A stretch of 38,272 nt of DNA. It comes from Methanobacteriota archaeon. Its GTDB lineage: Archaea; Halobacteriota; Methanosarcinia; Methanosarcinales; Methanosarcinaceae. Both the position numbers and the translations under genes were made by a program. This document shows, in pieces, positions 17,526 through 26,014 of the stretch. The first letter of the stretch is position 1. The number at the start of each line of letters is the position of its first letter. Under the pieces are notes generated by a model. The model was not told the origin of the DNA and searched no databases. It saw nothing but the letters and a program-made list of their open reading frames with translations. The stretch lies in assembly GCA_030837265.1 (NCBI GenBank), contig JAUPKV010000333.1:1-38272 (forward strand). The letters are read 5' to 3'.

Positions 17526-18650
17526 ATGAAACATACAAAACATATGCTTATTACAGTTTCAATTTTATTTTTTCTAACCAATCCATCCCTAGCAGGTTCA
17601 GTTTGTTTCGGATTTTGGCCTTCAGATATTGCCCCTGATGTTTATCAACCGCCCTGGGAAAATATAACGCACATTGCCTGTCCTGATTGGTTTCCAACTG
17701 CAAAAGGATCATTAGATATTGACCCGTATACACTAACACAGGTTAATGATATTTTTTCAACTGCAAAACAACATAATGTCAAGCCCATTGTATGTGTTCA
17801 ATGTACAGACGATAAAATTATGGATAGTCTTCTAGCTTATCATATTGATGACTTGGTGAACAATATCTCAGATACGATTAATTCTACTGGAGCCCAAGGG
17901 ATTATGATTGACTTTGAGTTCCCCCAAAACACAAATCAATACACTCATACAGCTAATAAGGAGCTTTTTGAAAGCTTAATGCAACAAATATATACAAAAG
18001 AGAAATCTATTAACTCTACTTATCTAGTCGGTTTTTGCACTCCGCCCCTTCTAAATAGTTATGAGGATGTACTTATAAACAGCAATCTAAGTAACTATGC
18101 AGATGCCGTTTTTGTAATGGGATATGATTATAATTGGGGCCAAAGTACCACCGCTCCAAACTCTCCTTTTTGTAGAAAGTCTGATAGGGGAATAAAATTT
18201 ACACTTAAAAACCAGAGTAATCTTTACGGAGCATCAAAATTAATATTTGGATTGCCGTTATTTGGTTATGACTATATAGCATCTTCAAGTTCACCTGGAG
18301 CACCTATAAGTTATTTTGACTATATATACCTAAAAGACGCTTTGGTTGGAGCACAAAAATATCATAGACAATGGGATGCTGATTCAAACACTCCATATTA
18401 CACATACCAATCAAATGGAGTTTATCACCAGATATGGTATGACGATAAAGAGTCATTGACCTTAAAATATCAATATGTTAGTTCTCAGGGAATTCAGGGA
18501 ATTGGATTCTGGGCTGCGGGGTTCGAGGGGAACAACTCCGATATATGGGGGACACTGTCACAACAAATGAACAAGCAGCTTCAACCAAACCAACAGACAA
18601 TTTCAATTGCTGACTTCATTAGTATCATCATGTCGGTTTTCTTCAATTAG
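17526..18650 (+). CDS. Secreted GH18-like glycosidase
   Basis: A 374-residue exported protein. I start it at ATG 17526 (MKHTKH), behind AAAGGA, because this gives a clean signal peptide ending NPSLAG; an upstream in-frame ATG at 17505 has poor spacing. The TIM-barrel pattern of GH18 (chitinase / YaaH-like) is visible. FGFWP forms strand 1, GIMIDFEFP near residue 130 carries the catalytic DxE, YDYNWG follows near residue 200, and GIQGIGFWAAGFEG closes the barrel. Of the DxxDxDxE signature only the last Asp and the Glu remain, as in divergent members. It probably cuts or binds an amino-sugar polymer outside the cell, matching the neighbouring deacetylases. Confidence 0.8.
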   Translation: MKHTKHMLITVSILFFLTNPSLAGSVCFGFWPSDIAPDVYQPPWENITHIACPDWFPTAKGSLDIDPYTLTQVNDIFSTAKQHNVKPIVCVQCTDDKIMDSLLAYHIDDLVNNISDTINSTGAQGIMIDFEFPQNTNQYTHTANKELFESLMQQIYTKEKSINSTYLVGFCTPPLLNSYEDVLINSNLSNYADAVFVMGYDYNWGQSTTAPNSPFCRKSDRGIKFTLKNQSNLYGASKLIFGLPLFGYDYIASSSSPGAPISYFDYIYLKDALVGAQKYHRQWDADSNTPYYTYQSNGVYHQIWYDDKESLTLKYQYVSSQGIQGIGFWAAGFEGNNSDIWGTLSQQMNKQLQPNQQTISIADFISIIMSVFFN

Positions 18651-19293
18651 TGTCGGTCTACAGAACTTTCAAAAAATACTATTGGATCAAAATAGAACAT
18701 TTGTTTGTGCAAATAATGAGTTGAAATTGAAGTGTATAAATAATTATTTATTTTCAAGTATTTCTTTAATAAAGTTCAATTGTTTTTTTGTTTTAAGTAT
18801 TTTGCATAATTAGACAAGTTTATATAGTATAATTATTATTATACGATTTGTATAAGATTGTATTCAAGTATAATCCCCCATAAAGTTTAATATGTAAAGA
18901 CTTGTTCACAATAAATAGATTATTAAAGTAAAGTTCTAGCCAAGGGCTAACATTATTTTAGTACACGTTTATAATTACGAGCTTTACTAAAAGATACTAA
19001 TGGTGTGCTACAATTGGTGCATGTAACGAAATAACTTATCTTTCCCCCAATTAGTTGAACTGAATTGATTAATTTATTTGCGAAAATAAATTAGTACATT
19101 TTCATAATGTACATAATAACTCCATAAGCATTCAGTCAATTATGTTCAACATTAAACTGATTACTTAAGTTATTTCATTATACCCTTATTTTGCATCAGT
19201 TTTCCGCTCCATAAAATACAGCATATACAAAAATTGAAACATTATTTGAAAACTTTCCCCCAAAACAAATGATTATTTTGAAGAGGTCATAGT
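18651..19293. other. AT-rich intergenic region
   Basis: No gene is seen. Noticeable are a TATA-like GTTTATATAG (about 18818) directly followed by an inverted repeat GTATAAT-N4-ATTATAC (18827-18844), and a second inverted repeat GTACAT-N7-ATGTAC (19094-19112). These could be promoter and operator for the glycosyltransferase genes downstream, although they lie far from the ATG at 19294. Confidence 0.45.
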
Positions 19294-20262
19294 ATGATTA
19301 AAACGCTGAGCGGTAGCTCTGAACCCCATTCCTTAATTCAAAACAATTATCCCTGCGTAACAAACACTACCCCCCAACACATAGCTGTGATTCTTCCTGC
19401 TTTTAATGAAGAAGTTTCCATTGGTAGCATAGTATTACTTACAAAACTTCACGCTGACAAAGTAATCGTTATTGACGACGGCAGTTCTGATAGGACAGCT
19501 GAAATTGCCAGAAAAGCAGGAGCTGAAGTAATTGTTCACGAGGTGAATACAGGAAAGGGAGGTGCCCTTAGAACCGGATTTGCAGCTGCACTCAAGATGG
19601 GAGCGGATGTAATCGTGACAATGGATTCGGATGCTCAGCACAATCCTGCAGATATTCCAAAGCTTGCTGCCCCTATTATTAAAGGTGAAGCTGACATGGT
19701 CAACGGCAGCCGATATTTATACGGCAAAGACAAAAATACCCCCGCCTATCGTCGTGTTGGCCAGAAAATTCTTGACAATGCAACCAAAAGGTATTCTGGT
19801 CTAAATGTTACAGATTCCCAGAGCGGTTTTCGCGCCTTTGCAGCCTCAATAGTAGACGTTTTCCGCTTTAATGCGCAGGGGATGGCAGTTGAAAGCGAAA
19901 TGCTTGCTGATGCTGGAAAAGCCAGCCTCCGAATTAAAGAAGTTGAAATAACTGTCCGTTATGACGTTGACGGCTCAACTAAAGAACCAATTCAACATGG
20001 TCTCGAAGTCCTTTTAGGTATTTTCAAAGATATGGAGTTTAACAAGTCTCTTTTCTATTTTGCAGTCCCTGGAATGTTTCTCGGATTGAGCGGCCTTTAT
20101 ATGGTTACTAGCTTCCTGCATATCTTTTACGAGGGTGGAAACCTTGACTTTGGACCTACTATGTTCATGGTTCTCTTAATTGCAGTAGGATGCTTCATAG
20201 CGCTAATAGGGTTACTATTGCGTTCATTTGGTGCTACTAAGGGTAGAGCGAAGAGAGCTTGA
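19294..20262 (+). CDS. GT2 glycosyltransferase, polyprenyl-phosphate sugar synthase-like
   Basis: A 322-residue family 2 glycosyltransferase of the dolichyl-phosphate mannose/glucose synthase type. The GT-A domain (~30-250) shows ILPAFNEE, VIDDGSSDRT, NTGKGGALRTGF and the DxD in TMDSDAQHNP. SQSGFRAF and the ESEML region follow. Two C-terminal transmembrane segments (~250-275 and 285-310) hold it at the membrane, with GT domain in the cytoplasm. It should load a sugar from a nucleotide sugar onto a C55/C60 polyprenyl phosphate for N-glycan or polysaccharide building. GC content is higher than in the neighbouring island genes, so it may be an older core gene. Start follows GAGGTC. Confidence 0.88.
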   Translation: MIKTLSGSSEPHSLIQNNYPCVTNTTPQHIAVILPAFNEEVSIGSIVLLTKLHADKVIVIDDGSSDRTAEIARKAGAEVIVHEVNTGKGGALRTGFAAALKMGADVIVTMDSDAQHNPADIPKLAAPIIKGEADMVNGSRYLYGKDKNTPAYRRVGQKILDNATKRYSGLNVTDSQSGFRAFAASIVDVFRFNAQGMAVESEMLADAGKASLRIKEVEITVRYDVDGSTKEPIQHGLEVLLGIFKDMEFNKSLFYFAVPGMFLGLSGLYMVTSFLHIFYEGGNLDFGPTMFMVLLIAVGCFIALIGLLLRSFGATKGRAKRA

Positions 20263-20370
20263 AAATTGATTCTCTTTTTTGTTCAATAGATATGGATTAT
20301 CAAAATGAAAATTATCTGACTTATTGATATTAACTGGAAAGTAAATATTTTGGAATAGGTTGCGATTTAT

Positions 20371-21372
20371 ATGATTCTTAGTGTGGTAGTTAGTGCTTAT
20401 TCTTTTGATAGAGTTAAAGATCTAATTGAAGTAATTGATGGTATTAAAAATCAAAGCTACAAAGACATAGAATTAATTGTTGTAATTGATGAAAATCAAA
20501 AGCTTTTCAATACAGTTAAAGAACATATCTCCACTAATAATATGGAAAATGCAAACATTATCTTCAATCCAAAAAATAAAGGACTTTCGAATAGCCGGAA
20601 TATAGGAGTAATCAATAGTACAGGTAAGATAATTGCTTTTATAGACGACGACGCTTTTCCAGATCAAAACTGGGCCAGGGCGTTAGTTGAAACATTCGAA
20701 AATGATCCTGAAATAGGAGCTATAGCTGGTGAGATTGTTCCTTTTTGGGAATATCAAAATATGAGCTGGTTTCCAAAAGAGTTGCATTGGATGATTAGTT
20801 GTTCTTACGTTATGACTCCAGTAAATATGCAAGAAGTTGATAGAGGTTTTGGAGCTAATATGGCTTTTCTAAAAGAAATGATTATTAAAGCTGGTATGTT
20901 CGATATTAACCTCGGAATAAATGGGAAGAAATGGCTAGGTGGCGAAGACACTAAAATGTTTTTGCATATAAAAGAATCTGGAAAAAAAGTTATTTTCAAT
21001 CCCAACGCTATAGTGCATCACAAAATATATTCATCCAGAATTAAATATCAAAACATTGTGAAAAGGGCTTTTAATGGGGGACTTTCCATCTATTCATTAA
21101 AAAATGTTATTAGTTACGACCTAAAAAGCTCAACAGAAAATACATACTTAAAACGTTTATTGCTAAACTTTTATCCAAAATCTTTTATAACGCTAGTAAC
21201 GAAGCCCTCCATGAAAACGATAAAACAAATTTCAGCAGTTTCTTGTGTAATTCTTTGCGAAACTATTGGTTATTTATATGGTGACATCTCCGAAAAATTT
21301 GAAAGTTTCAGACAACTGTATATTGATACGTTCGATAAATCTGAACAAAATTTGAAATCTCATGGGCAATGA
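20371..21372 (+). CDS. GT2 glycosyltransferase
   Basis: A 333-residue cytoplasmic or membrane-peripheral family 2 glycosyltransferase. Visible are SVVVSAYSFDR, a nucleotide-binding strand ELIVVIDEN, NKGLSNSRNIG, and the metal-binding AFIDDDAFPD near residue 92. A second-half acceptor/catalytic region reads GANMAFLKE and GGEDTKMFLHIKESG. A short C-terminal hydrophobic helix (~290-305) may attach it to the membrane. It adds one sugar to a lipid-linked glycan; the donor cannot be read from sequence. It sits between the polyprenyl-phosphate synthase and the flippase, in the same direction. Confidence 0.85.
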   Translation: MILSVVVSAYSFDRVKDLIEVIDGIKNQSYKDIELIVVIDENQKLFNTVKEHISTNNMENANIIFNPKNKGLSNSRNIGVINSTGKIIAFIDDDAFPDQNWARALVETFENDPEIGAIAGEIVPFWEYQNMSWFPKELHWMISCSYVMTPVNMQEVDRGFGANMAFLKEMIIKAGMFDINLGINGKKWLGGEDTKMFLHIKESGKKVIFNPNAIVHHKIYSSRIKYQNIVKRAFNGGLSIYSLKNVISYDLKSSTENTYLKRLLLNFYPKSFITLVTKPSMKTIKQISAVSCVILCETIGYLYGDISEKFESFRQLYIDTFDKSEQNLKSHGQ

Positions 21373-21432
21373 ATGTATCATTTGAGCACAACATAAACTT
21401 TTTTAAGATATGTAATTAATTTTATTTTTTAA

Positions 21433-22797
21433 ATGATCTTATTTGAATTTATTAAAAAGTGTATTTATATGTTGAAAGCATTGGTGGGATGGGGTTTTAT
21501 TTTAACGTTTGAAACACAAAAAAACAAAATAAAAAAGATGTTTACTGATCCATTATATGGGAATTCTTTGTATTTAATATTTACAAATGTTTTTGGAACC
21601 GGATCAGGCTTCTTCTTTTGGGTCTTTGCTGCAAAGCTTTACTCGTCTGAGCAAGTAGGTTTGGCAGTTGCCTTAATATCGTGCATGTCTCTTATATCGA
21701 TGTTCTCGATGTTAGGCCTCGATATTGGAATTATCCGATATCTACCTAATGCAAATGATAAAAATCAAATGATAAATTCTTGTATTACCATAATATCGAT
21801 TGTTTCAATACTGCTTTGTATTTTATTTTTGGCCGGCCTGAATATATTTTCCCCTTCACTTAATTTCCTAAGTAATAATTTCTATTACATGATCTTATTT
21901 ATACTGTTTACAGTGGCGTATAGCATATTTTATATGCAAATAAATATTTTTTCAGCTTTCAGACACTCAAAATATTCTATGTTACAGACGTTGTTTTCTG
22001 TTTTGAGGGTTGTAATACTTCCTTTAATTGTAATGTATGGATTTTTAGGAATGTACCTCTCATATGGAATAGGGATATTAGTTGCTTGTATCCTCGGAAA
22101 TTATTATGTCTCAAAAATAAATAAAAATTATAAGTTTAAGCTTAATTTCAATAAGGATATGTTAAAAGAAATGTTTAACTATTCCATTAAAAATTATATT
22201 TCCGCTATATTTGAAGGAACTCCAAATTATTTTTTACCTATATTAATAATAAATATTTTAGGAGCTAAGCAAAATGCTTATTTTTACATCGCCTGGTCAT
22301 TTTCAGCATTCTTTCAAATGGTTGCGCGATCAACATCAATCTCTCTGCTGGTAGAAGGCTCAAATAAAGAAAGTAGTATTAAAAAGGATATAATTCATTC
22401 AATTAAATTCATTTATTCAATATTATTGCCAGTGATTGTTTTAGTTTATTTTTTTGGAAAATATGTCTTACTGATTTTTGGGGAAGAATACTCTGAGAAC
22501 TCTTTTGGCTTATTTATGATACTTGCTATCTCGAGCATTCCTTATACTATAAATATACTATATATCTCAGTTAAAAGAATCCAGCAACGTTTAAATTCAG
22601 TAGTTTTAATGCACTCATTTTTAGGGTTATTTTCGATTGTGCTTTCAATCTTCTTTGCTAAATGGATGGGAGTTATCGGAGTCGGAATTTCTTGGCTTTT
22701 AGTAAATTGTATTGCTTCATTATTTGTGTGGAGAGAGCTTTTCAATTATCAAGATCTACAACCCAAAAAATTGAGAGAAATTTTTAATAAAAAATGA
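21433..22797 (+). CDS. Polysaccharide flippase (Wzx/MOP family)
   Basis: A 454-residue protein with about twelve to fourteen transmembrane segments. The N-terminal region fits the MOP-type oligosaccharide flippases: LIFTNVFGTGSGFFFWVFAAKLYSSEQVG and LGLDIGIIRYLP are typical of repeat-unit transporters. It would turn lipid-linked glycans to the outside of the membrane. The start is uncertain: there is no ribosome binding site before 21433, and an alternative ATG at 21469 (MLKALVG) lies inside. The gene is AT-rich like its neighbours and is the last full transport gene of the island. Confidence 0.85.
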   Translation: MILFEFIKKCIYMLKALVGWGFILTFETQKNKIKKMFTDPLYGNSLYLIFTNVFGTGSGFFFWVFAAKLYSSEQVGLAVALISCMSLISMFSMLGLDIGIIRYLPNANDKNQMINSCITIISIVSILLCILFLAGLNIFSPSLNFLSNNFYYMILFILFTVAYSIFYMQINIFSAFRHSKYSMLQTLFSVLRVVILPLIVMYGFLGMYLSYGIGILVACILGNYYVSKINKNYKFKLNFNKDMLKEMFNYSIKNYISAIFEGTPNYFLPILIINILGAKQNAYFYIAWSFSAFFQMVARSTSISLLVEGSNKESSIKKDIIHSIKFIYSILLPVIVLVYFFGKYVLLIFGEEYSENSFGLFMILAISSIPYTINILYISVKRIQQRLNSVVLMHSFLGLFSIVLSIFFAKWMGVIGVGISWLLVNCIASLFVWRELFNYQDLQPKKLREIFNKK

Positions 22798-23295
22798 ACG
22801 AGATAAGATAATATTTTTTATGTGAAAAAGCTGGTATTCAGGCAATAGGAGAAGAGAAACCAGAAGTTTTCTCGAAAATCTTGCCAGAGATTACGAAATT
22901 TGCTGACTTATTCCTATTCTTGATTATATTAATTTTCTTATCAGTCTTTCTTTTTTGGATATCGTCATTTCTATTCCACTAGCGGCCTATGGAAACTTGA
23001 CGAAGAACATTAGTACTAAAAGTGTTTTAGAAATACCACTACTGAAAAAGGACATGGAGATATAGTCAACATAACATCTGTCTTTAATTAATATTGGATT
23101 CTGAATTATATTTCTGTAGTGATTATATCCACTGGATAATAATACATCAGTGATACAATTTGAAAACAGATTTCGTTGGCAAGATTTCGTTGGCGTAAGC
23201 AATGAAAATATAATTTATAATAATTTAAAGATTTAACATTTTAAAATATAAATCAAATAATTGTATCAAACTAGACAATATTGGGAGTGTAAGCA
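22798..23295. other. Intergenic region with a degraded reading frame
   Basis: No complete gene is supported. It starts with the start-less frame described at 22812-22982. The rest is AT-rich and carries a direct repeat GATTTCGTTGGC near 23167-23190. The promoter of the repeat-protein gene must be near 23220-23270. Confidence 0.5.
22812..22982 (+). pseudogene. Start-less remnant of a membrane protein C-terminus
   Basis: An open frame between stops encodes CEKAGIQAIGEEKPEVFSKI and then LPEITKFADLF followed by a clear transmembrane helix (LFLIILIFLSVFLFWIS) and a TAG at 22980. It has no ATG, GTG or TTG start and no ribosome binding site. The charged segment followed by a C-terminal helix looks like the end of a larger protein, so I read it as a remnant. 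It could alternatively be a real small membrane protein using an unusual start. Confidence 0.4.
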
Positions 23296-23568
23296 ATGGG
23301 AAAACAAGCATTCAAAAGGATGAAAAAGATAATTGCTATCTTAATGGCTATCCTTTTTATAGTGACATTGACAGCTGCCTCAGCAAGTGCAGTAGATGGG
23401 CGCGGCTGGGATCGTGACCATGGCTGGGATCGTGGACATGGCTGGGATCGTGACCATGGCTGGAACCAAGGTCATGGCTGGGATCGTGACCATGGCTGGA
23501 ACCAAGGTCATGGCTGGTGGTGGGGCCATGGCAATAGATGGTGGTGGGGCCACGGCAATAGATGGTAA
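23296..23568 (+). CDS. Secreted His/Trp/Gly hexapeptide-repeat protein
   Basis: A 90-residue protein with a ribosome binding site GGGAGTG. Residues 1-32 are a signal peptide (KKIIAILMAILFIVTL, ending ASASA). The mature part is almost entirely repeats: a hexapeptide of form [DN][RQ][DG]HGW is repeated about six times, and then WWGHGNRW occurs twice. The DNA shows the repeats as near-perfect 18-bp units (ATGGCTGGGATCGTGACC type), evidence of recent expansion. Regular His next to Gly-Trp resembles metal-binding octarepeats of other proteins, so binding of copper, nickel or zinc at the surface is possible; carbohydrate contact through Trp is another. No known family recognised. A hairpin follows the gene. 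Confidence 0.85.
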   Translation: MGKQAFKRMKKIIAILMAILFIVTLTAASASAVDGRGWDRDHGWDRGHGWDRDHGWNQGHGWDRDHGWNQGHGWWWGHGNRWWWGHGNRW

Positions 23569-23590
23569 AGCCGGTTAAAGTATGAAGTGG

Positions 23591-23620
23591 ATTAAGTCTC
23601 TTTTCATTTATGAGACTAAT
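23591..23620 (+). terminator. Terminator after the repeat protein
   Basis: ATTAAGTCTC pairs with GAGACTAAT around a 10-11-nt loop and is followed by CTCTTATTTTT. It lies about 25 nt after the stop at 23568 and separates the island from the convergent ogg gene. Confidence 0.65.
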
Positions 23621-23648
23621 CTCTTATTTTTGCGATCAACTGCCGATG

Positions 23649-23705
23649 TATCAATACTAATCTTTTCTGTATCAATGCTAATCTTTTCTAATGCTAATCT
23701 TTTCT
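23649..23705. repeat. Short direct repeats, unit AATGCTAATCTTTTCT
   Basis: Three copies of a 16-21-bp unit (TATCAATACTAATCTTTTCT, TATCAATGCTAATCTTTTCT, AATGCTAATCTTTTCT) stand head to tail, followed by a partial AATCTTCTTG. It lies between convergent genes. The T-rich units may help end plus-strand transcription, but slippage of a simple sequence is enough to explain them. Confidence 0.75.
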
Positions 23706-23727
23706 AATCTTCTTGAAAAAACATAAA

Positions 23728-24570
23728 TTAATACAGAGGAACAAAACCCTCAACCCTTTTCTGATAATAAAGATATTGTTGGGCATACCCACAATAGGGA
23801 CCGAAATACTCCCTGCCCCAATCTCCCATTTTGCTCAGACTTACACAATTTTCGAAGAAGCTATCATCGATATGGTAATGCTGGATAATCTGTTTGATGT
23901 GAGTATCCACAGGGAAAGATTCCAATTTCCCATAAGCGAAAAGCAGAACGCAGTCTGCTACTTTTTCTCCGATGCCGCGAATTCTCATAAGGCGGTCTCG
24001 GGCGTATTTGTATTCCAGACGGTAAAGGACCTCAAGATCCAGGTCTCCGGAATGCACTTGCAGCGCTGCCTCTTTTATACTCTCGTTTCTGAAACCCAGT
24101 TTACATTCATTAAGTTTTGAAAGGTCAGCAGTTGCAAGGGTCTCAGGATCTGGAAAACTGAAATAGCCCTCTTCGAGTTCCTGTCCGAAGGACTGGCTCA
24201 AAAGAGAAATCCTTTTCTGGATCATAGGAATGCTTGATGCCGTGGAAAGCATATAAGATATAAGGCATTCCCAGGGGTCCTGCCTGATCAGCCGCAAACC
24301 CTCATATTTCCTGATTCCCCTATCTATAAGGAGATCTCGATCTATGCTTTTGTAGATTGAAGAAAGGTTATCATCAAAACGGAAATAACATGAAAAGAAT
24401 TCAGGGGAAAGTTTTGAGTCAACAAGCAGTTCCTCCCTATTCTGGGAAATCCGGATTACCTGTTCGTCAACTACCCCTGTCCACCAGTCTACGTCCCTTT
24501 CCCAGCGGAAGACCTGCCCACAGTCGAGAGTGTAGTTAAGGTTAAAGATTTCAGGTTTAAGCCTGTACAT
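23728..24570 (-). CDS. ogg: 8-oxoguanine DNA glycosylase (OGG1-type N-glycosylase/AP lyase)
   Basis: Removes 8-oxoguanine from DNA and nicks the strand. The 280-residue length includes the N-terminal OGG domain (FNLNYTLDCGQVFRW), unlike the shorter archaeal OGG2 proteins. The helix-hairpin-helix LMRIRGIGEKVADCVLLFA places the catalytic Lys near residue 203 and PVDTHI gives the catalytic Asp near residue 222, as in human OGG1. QDPWECLISYMLST is the conserved entry helix. It overlaps the 3' end of the upstream kinase gene by 14 nt, so the two are translated from one mRNA. Confidence 0.93.
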   Translation of the reverse strand: MYRLKPEIFNLNYTLDCGQVFRWERDVDWWTGVVDEQVIRISQNREELLVDSKLSPEFFSCYFRFDDNLSSIYKSIDRDLLIDRGIRKYEGLRLIRQDPWECLISYMLSTASSIPMIQKRISLLSQSFGQELEEGYFSFPDPETLATADLSKLNECKLGFRNESIKEAALQVHSGDLDLEVLYRLEYKYARDRLMRIRGIGEKVADCVLLFAYGKLESFPVDTHIKQIIQHYHIDDSFFENCVSLSKMGDWGREYFGPYCGYAQQYLYYQKRVEGFVPLY

Positions 24571-25972
24571 CCAGCTCCAGCTCCCTCAAAAAGATTCCTG
24601 CGGCTATAGTATCCCCAAGTCCTACCGTAGTTATCGGATTATTCGAAAGCAATGTTGGAAGCATGCATAGGATGTATTCTCCATATAAAGCATAAGCTCC
24701 CTGTCCCAAAACCTGTCCATTGAAAGCTTTAAGAAATATCTCAAGTTGTTTTATTCCGAAAGCGCTCTCATGGAGTTTTGAGGCTTCCCTTTCTACGAAT
24801 TTCCTCCCTTTGAGCTTGCCTGAAGATGCATATGCTCCTGCACAACTGACTCCAAACCTCAGAGCTTCCAGTTTTTTTCCGGCTATTTTTTGGAAGCTTG
24901 AGCTTTCTAAATCCCTCAATTCTTGCAGAGATAGGAAGTCTGCAGTACTATCTATGTTCGGTTTAAAAGCAATCAGCACAAATTCCCGGGTATGGATTAC
25001 AATTTTCTTAAGCCTGTGGGGCAAGGCTAGCTTGTATACAGCTTTTCCTACGGCTTCCGCTTCCATGAGTCGAATTTCTTCTTCCGGTACTCCATGGAGA
25101 TTATAGAGAGAGGCAAGTTCGTCTTCGTTCATTCCAATACTGTCCGTAACAGGTGCGACTTTTAGAAAGACCGAAGCTGCAATCTCTTTATTTGCGAAGT
25201 GTCCGAACTCCATGTGAATCCGAAGCTTTTCATTTTCAGCCTTCCAGCTTTTGAGCTGGTGGAGAACTTTTTCAAGAATTGTTTCATAACTGCTACCGTC
25301 AGGATACTTTTGAAGTAAAAGATGGAACCCGGATATAAGCGCACCATCGATTTTGCTGGCATGGTCTCTGGTATATTTCTCAAATGCAGGATTGACATAG
25401 AGCTTGAGGTTCAAGTGGTCATAGGTTGCTATGAAGCGGTTTTCTCTCGGAACCGTTATTTCTGTCCCGAAGAGAGAAAACGTATCCCCTTTTGAAAAAT
25501 CAAATACGAAATGGATAGGATCCTGGCTGCCGGGAATAGTATATCTTTTTTCACTAGAGCCATTTTCTTCAGAGCCGGGAACGAAAATCGATTTGCCCGA
25601 AAACAAAGAAAGTTGAATTTTTGAAGGTACTGCGATGTTCGGAATTACCCTGGAAGCCTCTAACTGCGCTAAAGCATTTGCCATTATTCCGGCATTTCCC
25701 CCCATTCTAACAAGGGACTTTTCAAAATAGCGATTTTTTAGAAACTCGAAAACAGCCTGTTCCAGGATAAGCCATTCGGCTCCGCACCCGTTTTTCATAC
25801 AGTAGATAAGCCCTGCGACAAAATCAGATTTTGAAAGTATTTTTTCAGGGAGATTTTCGATTTTTTCAAAGATTTGAGTCTTTTCGAAATCTTTCAGCAG
25901 TTCCGAAACCTCGATTCCGCTAACTCTGTATACGGAATCTACATTGACATTATATGCACAGAGTATATTCAT
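24557..25972 (-). CDS. ADP-dependent sugar kinase (ADP-glucokinase/phosphofructokinase family)
   Basis: A 471-residue ribokinase-fold protein of the archaeal ADP-dependent glucokinase/phosphofructokinase family. Seen are MNILCAYNVNVDSV, the GGNAGIMANALAQL helix, HMEFGHF and the C-terminal catalytic TTVGLGDTIAAG with the GxGD Asp. Length and motifs fit, but it is clearly diverged from the neighbour at 26015-27499, so the substrate (glucose, fructose-6-phosphate or another) cannot be assigned. It follows that gene on the same strand with 42 nt between them and overlaps ogg by 14 nt. Confidence 0.85.
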   Translation of the reverse strand: MNILCAYNVNVDSVYRVSGIEVSELLKDFEKTQIFEKIENLPEKILSKSDFVAGLIYCMKNGCGAEWLILEQAVFEFLKNRYFEKSLVRMGGNAGIMANALAQLEASRVIPNIAVPSKIQLSLFSGKSIFVPGSEENGSSEKRYTIPGSQDPIHFVFDFSKGDTFSLFGTEITVPRENRFIATYDHLNLKLYVNPAFEKYTRDHASKIDGALISGFHLLLQKYPDGSSYETILEKVLHQLKSWKAENEKLRIHMEFGHFANKEIAASVFLKVAPVTDSIGMNEDELASLYNLHGVPEEEIRLMEAEAVGKAVYKLALPHRLKKIVIHTREFVLIAFKPNIDSTADFLSLQELRDLESSSFQKIAGKKLEALRFGVSCAGAYASSGKLKGRKFVEREASKLHESAFGIKQLEIFLKAFNGQVLGQGAYALYGEYILCMLPTLLSNNPITTVGLGDTIAAGIFLRELELDVQA

Positions 25973-26014
25973 TTAACCAGTCCTTCGTGGTCTAAAGGAA
26001 AGGGCAGCTTTCGA

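Noticed and set aside
23396..23578. Second frame within the hexapeptide-repeat gene (60 residues of MAGIVT-like repeats)
   Set aside because: A frame shadow of the repeat DNA without a signal peptide or ribosome binding site.
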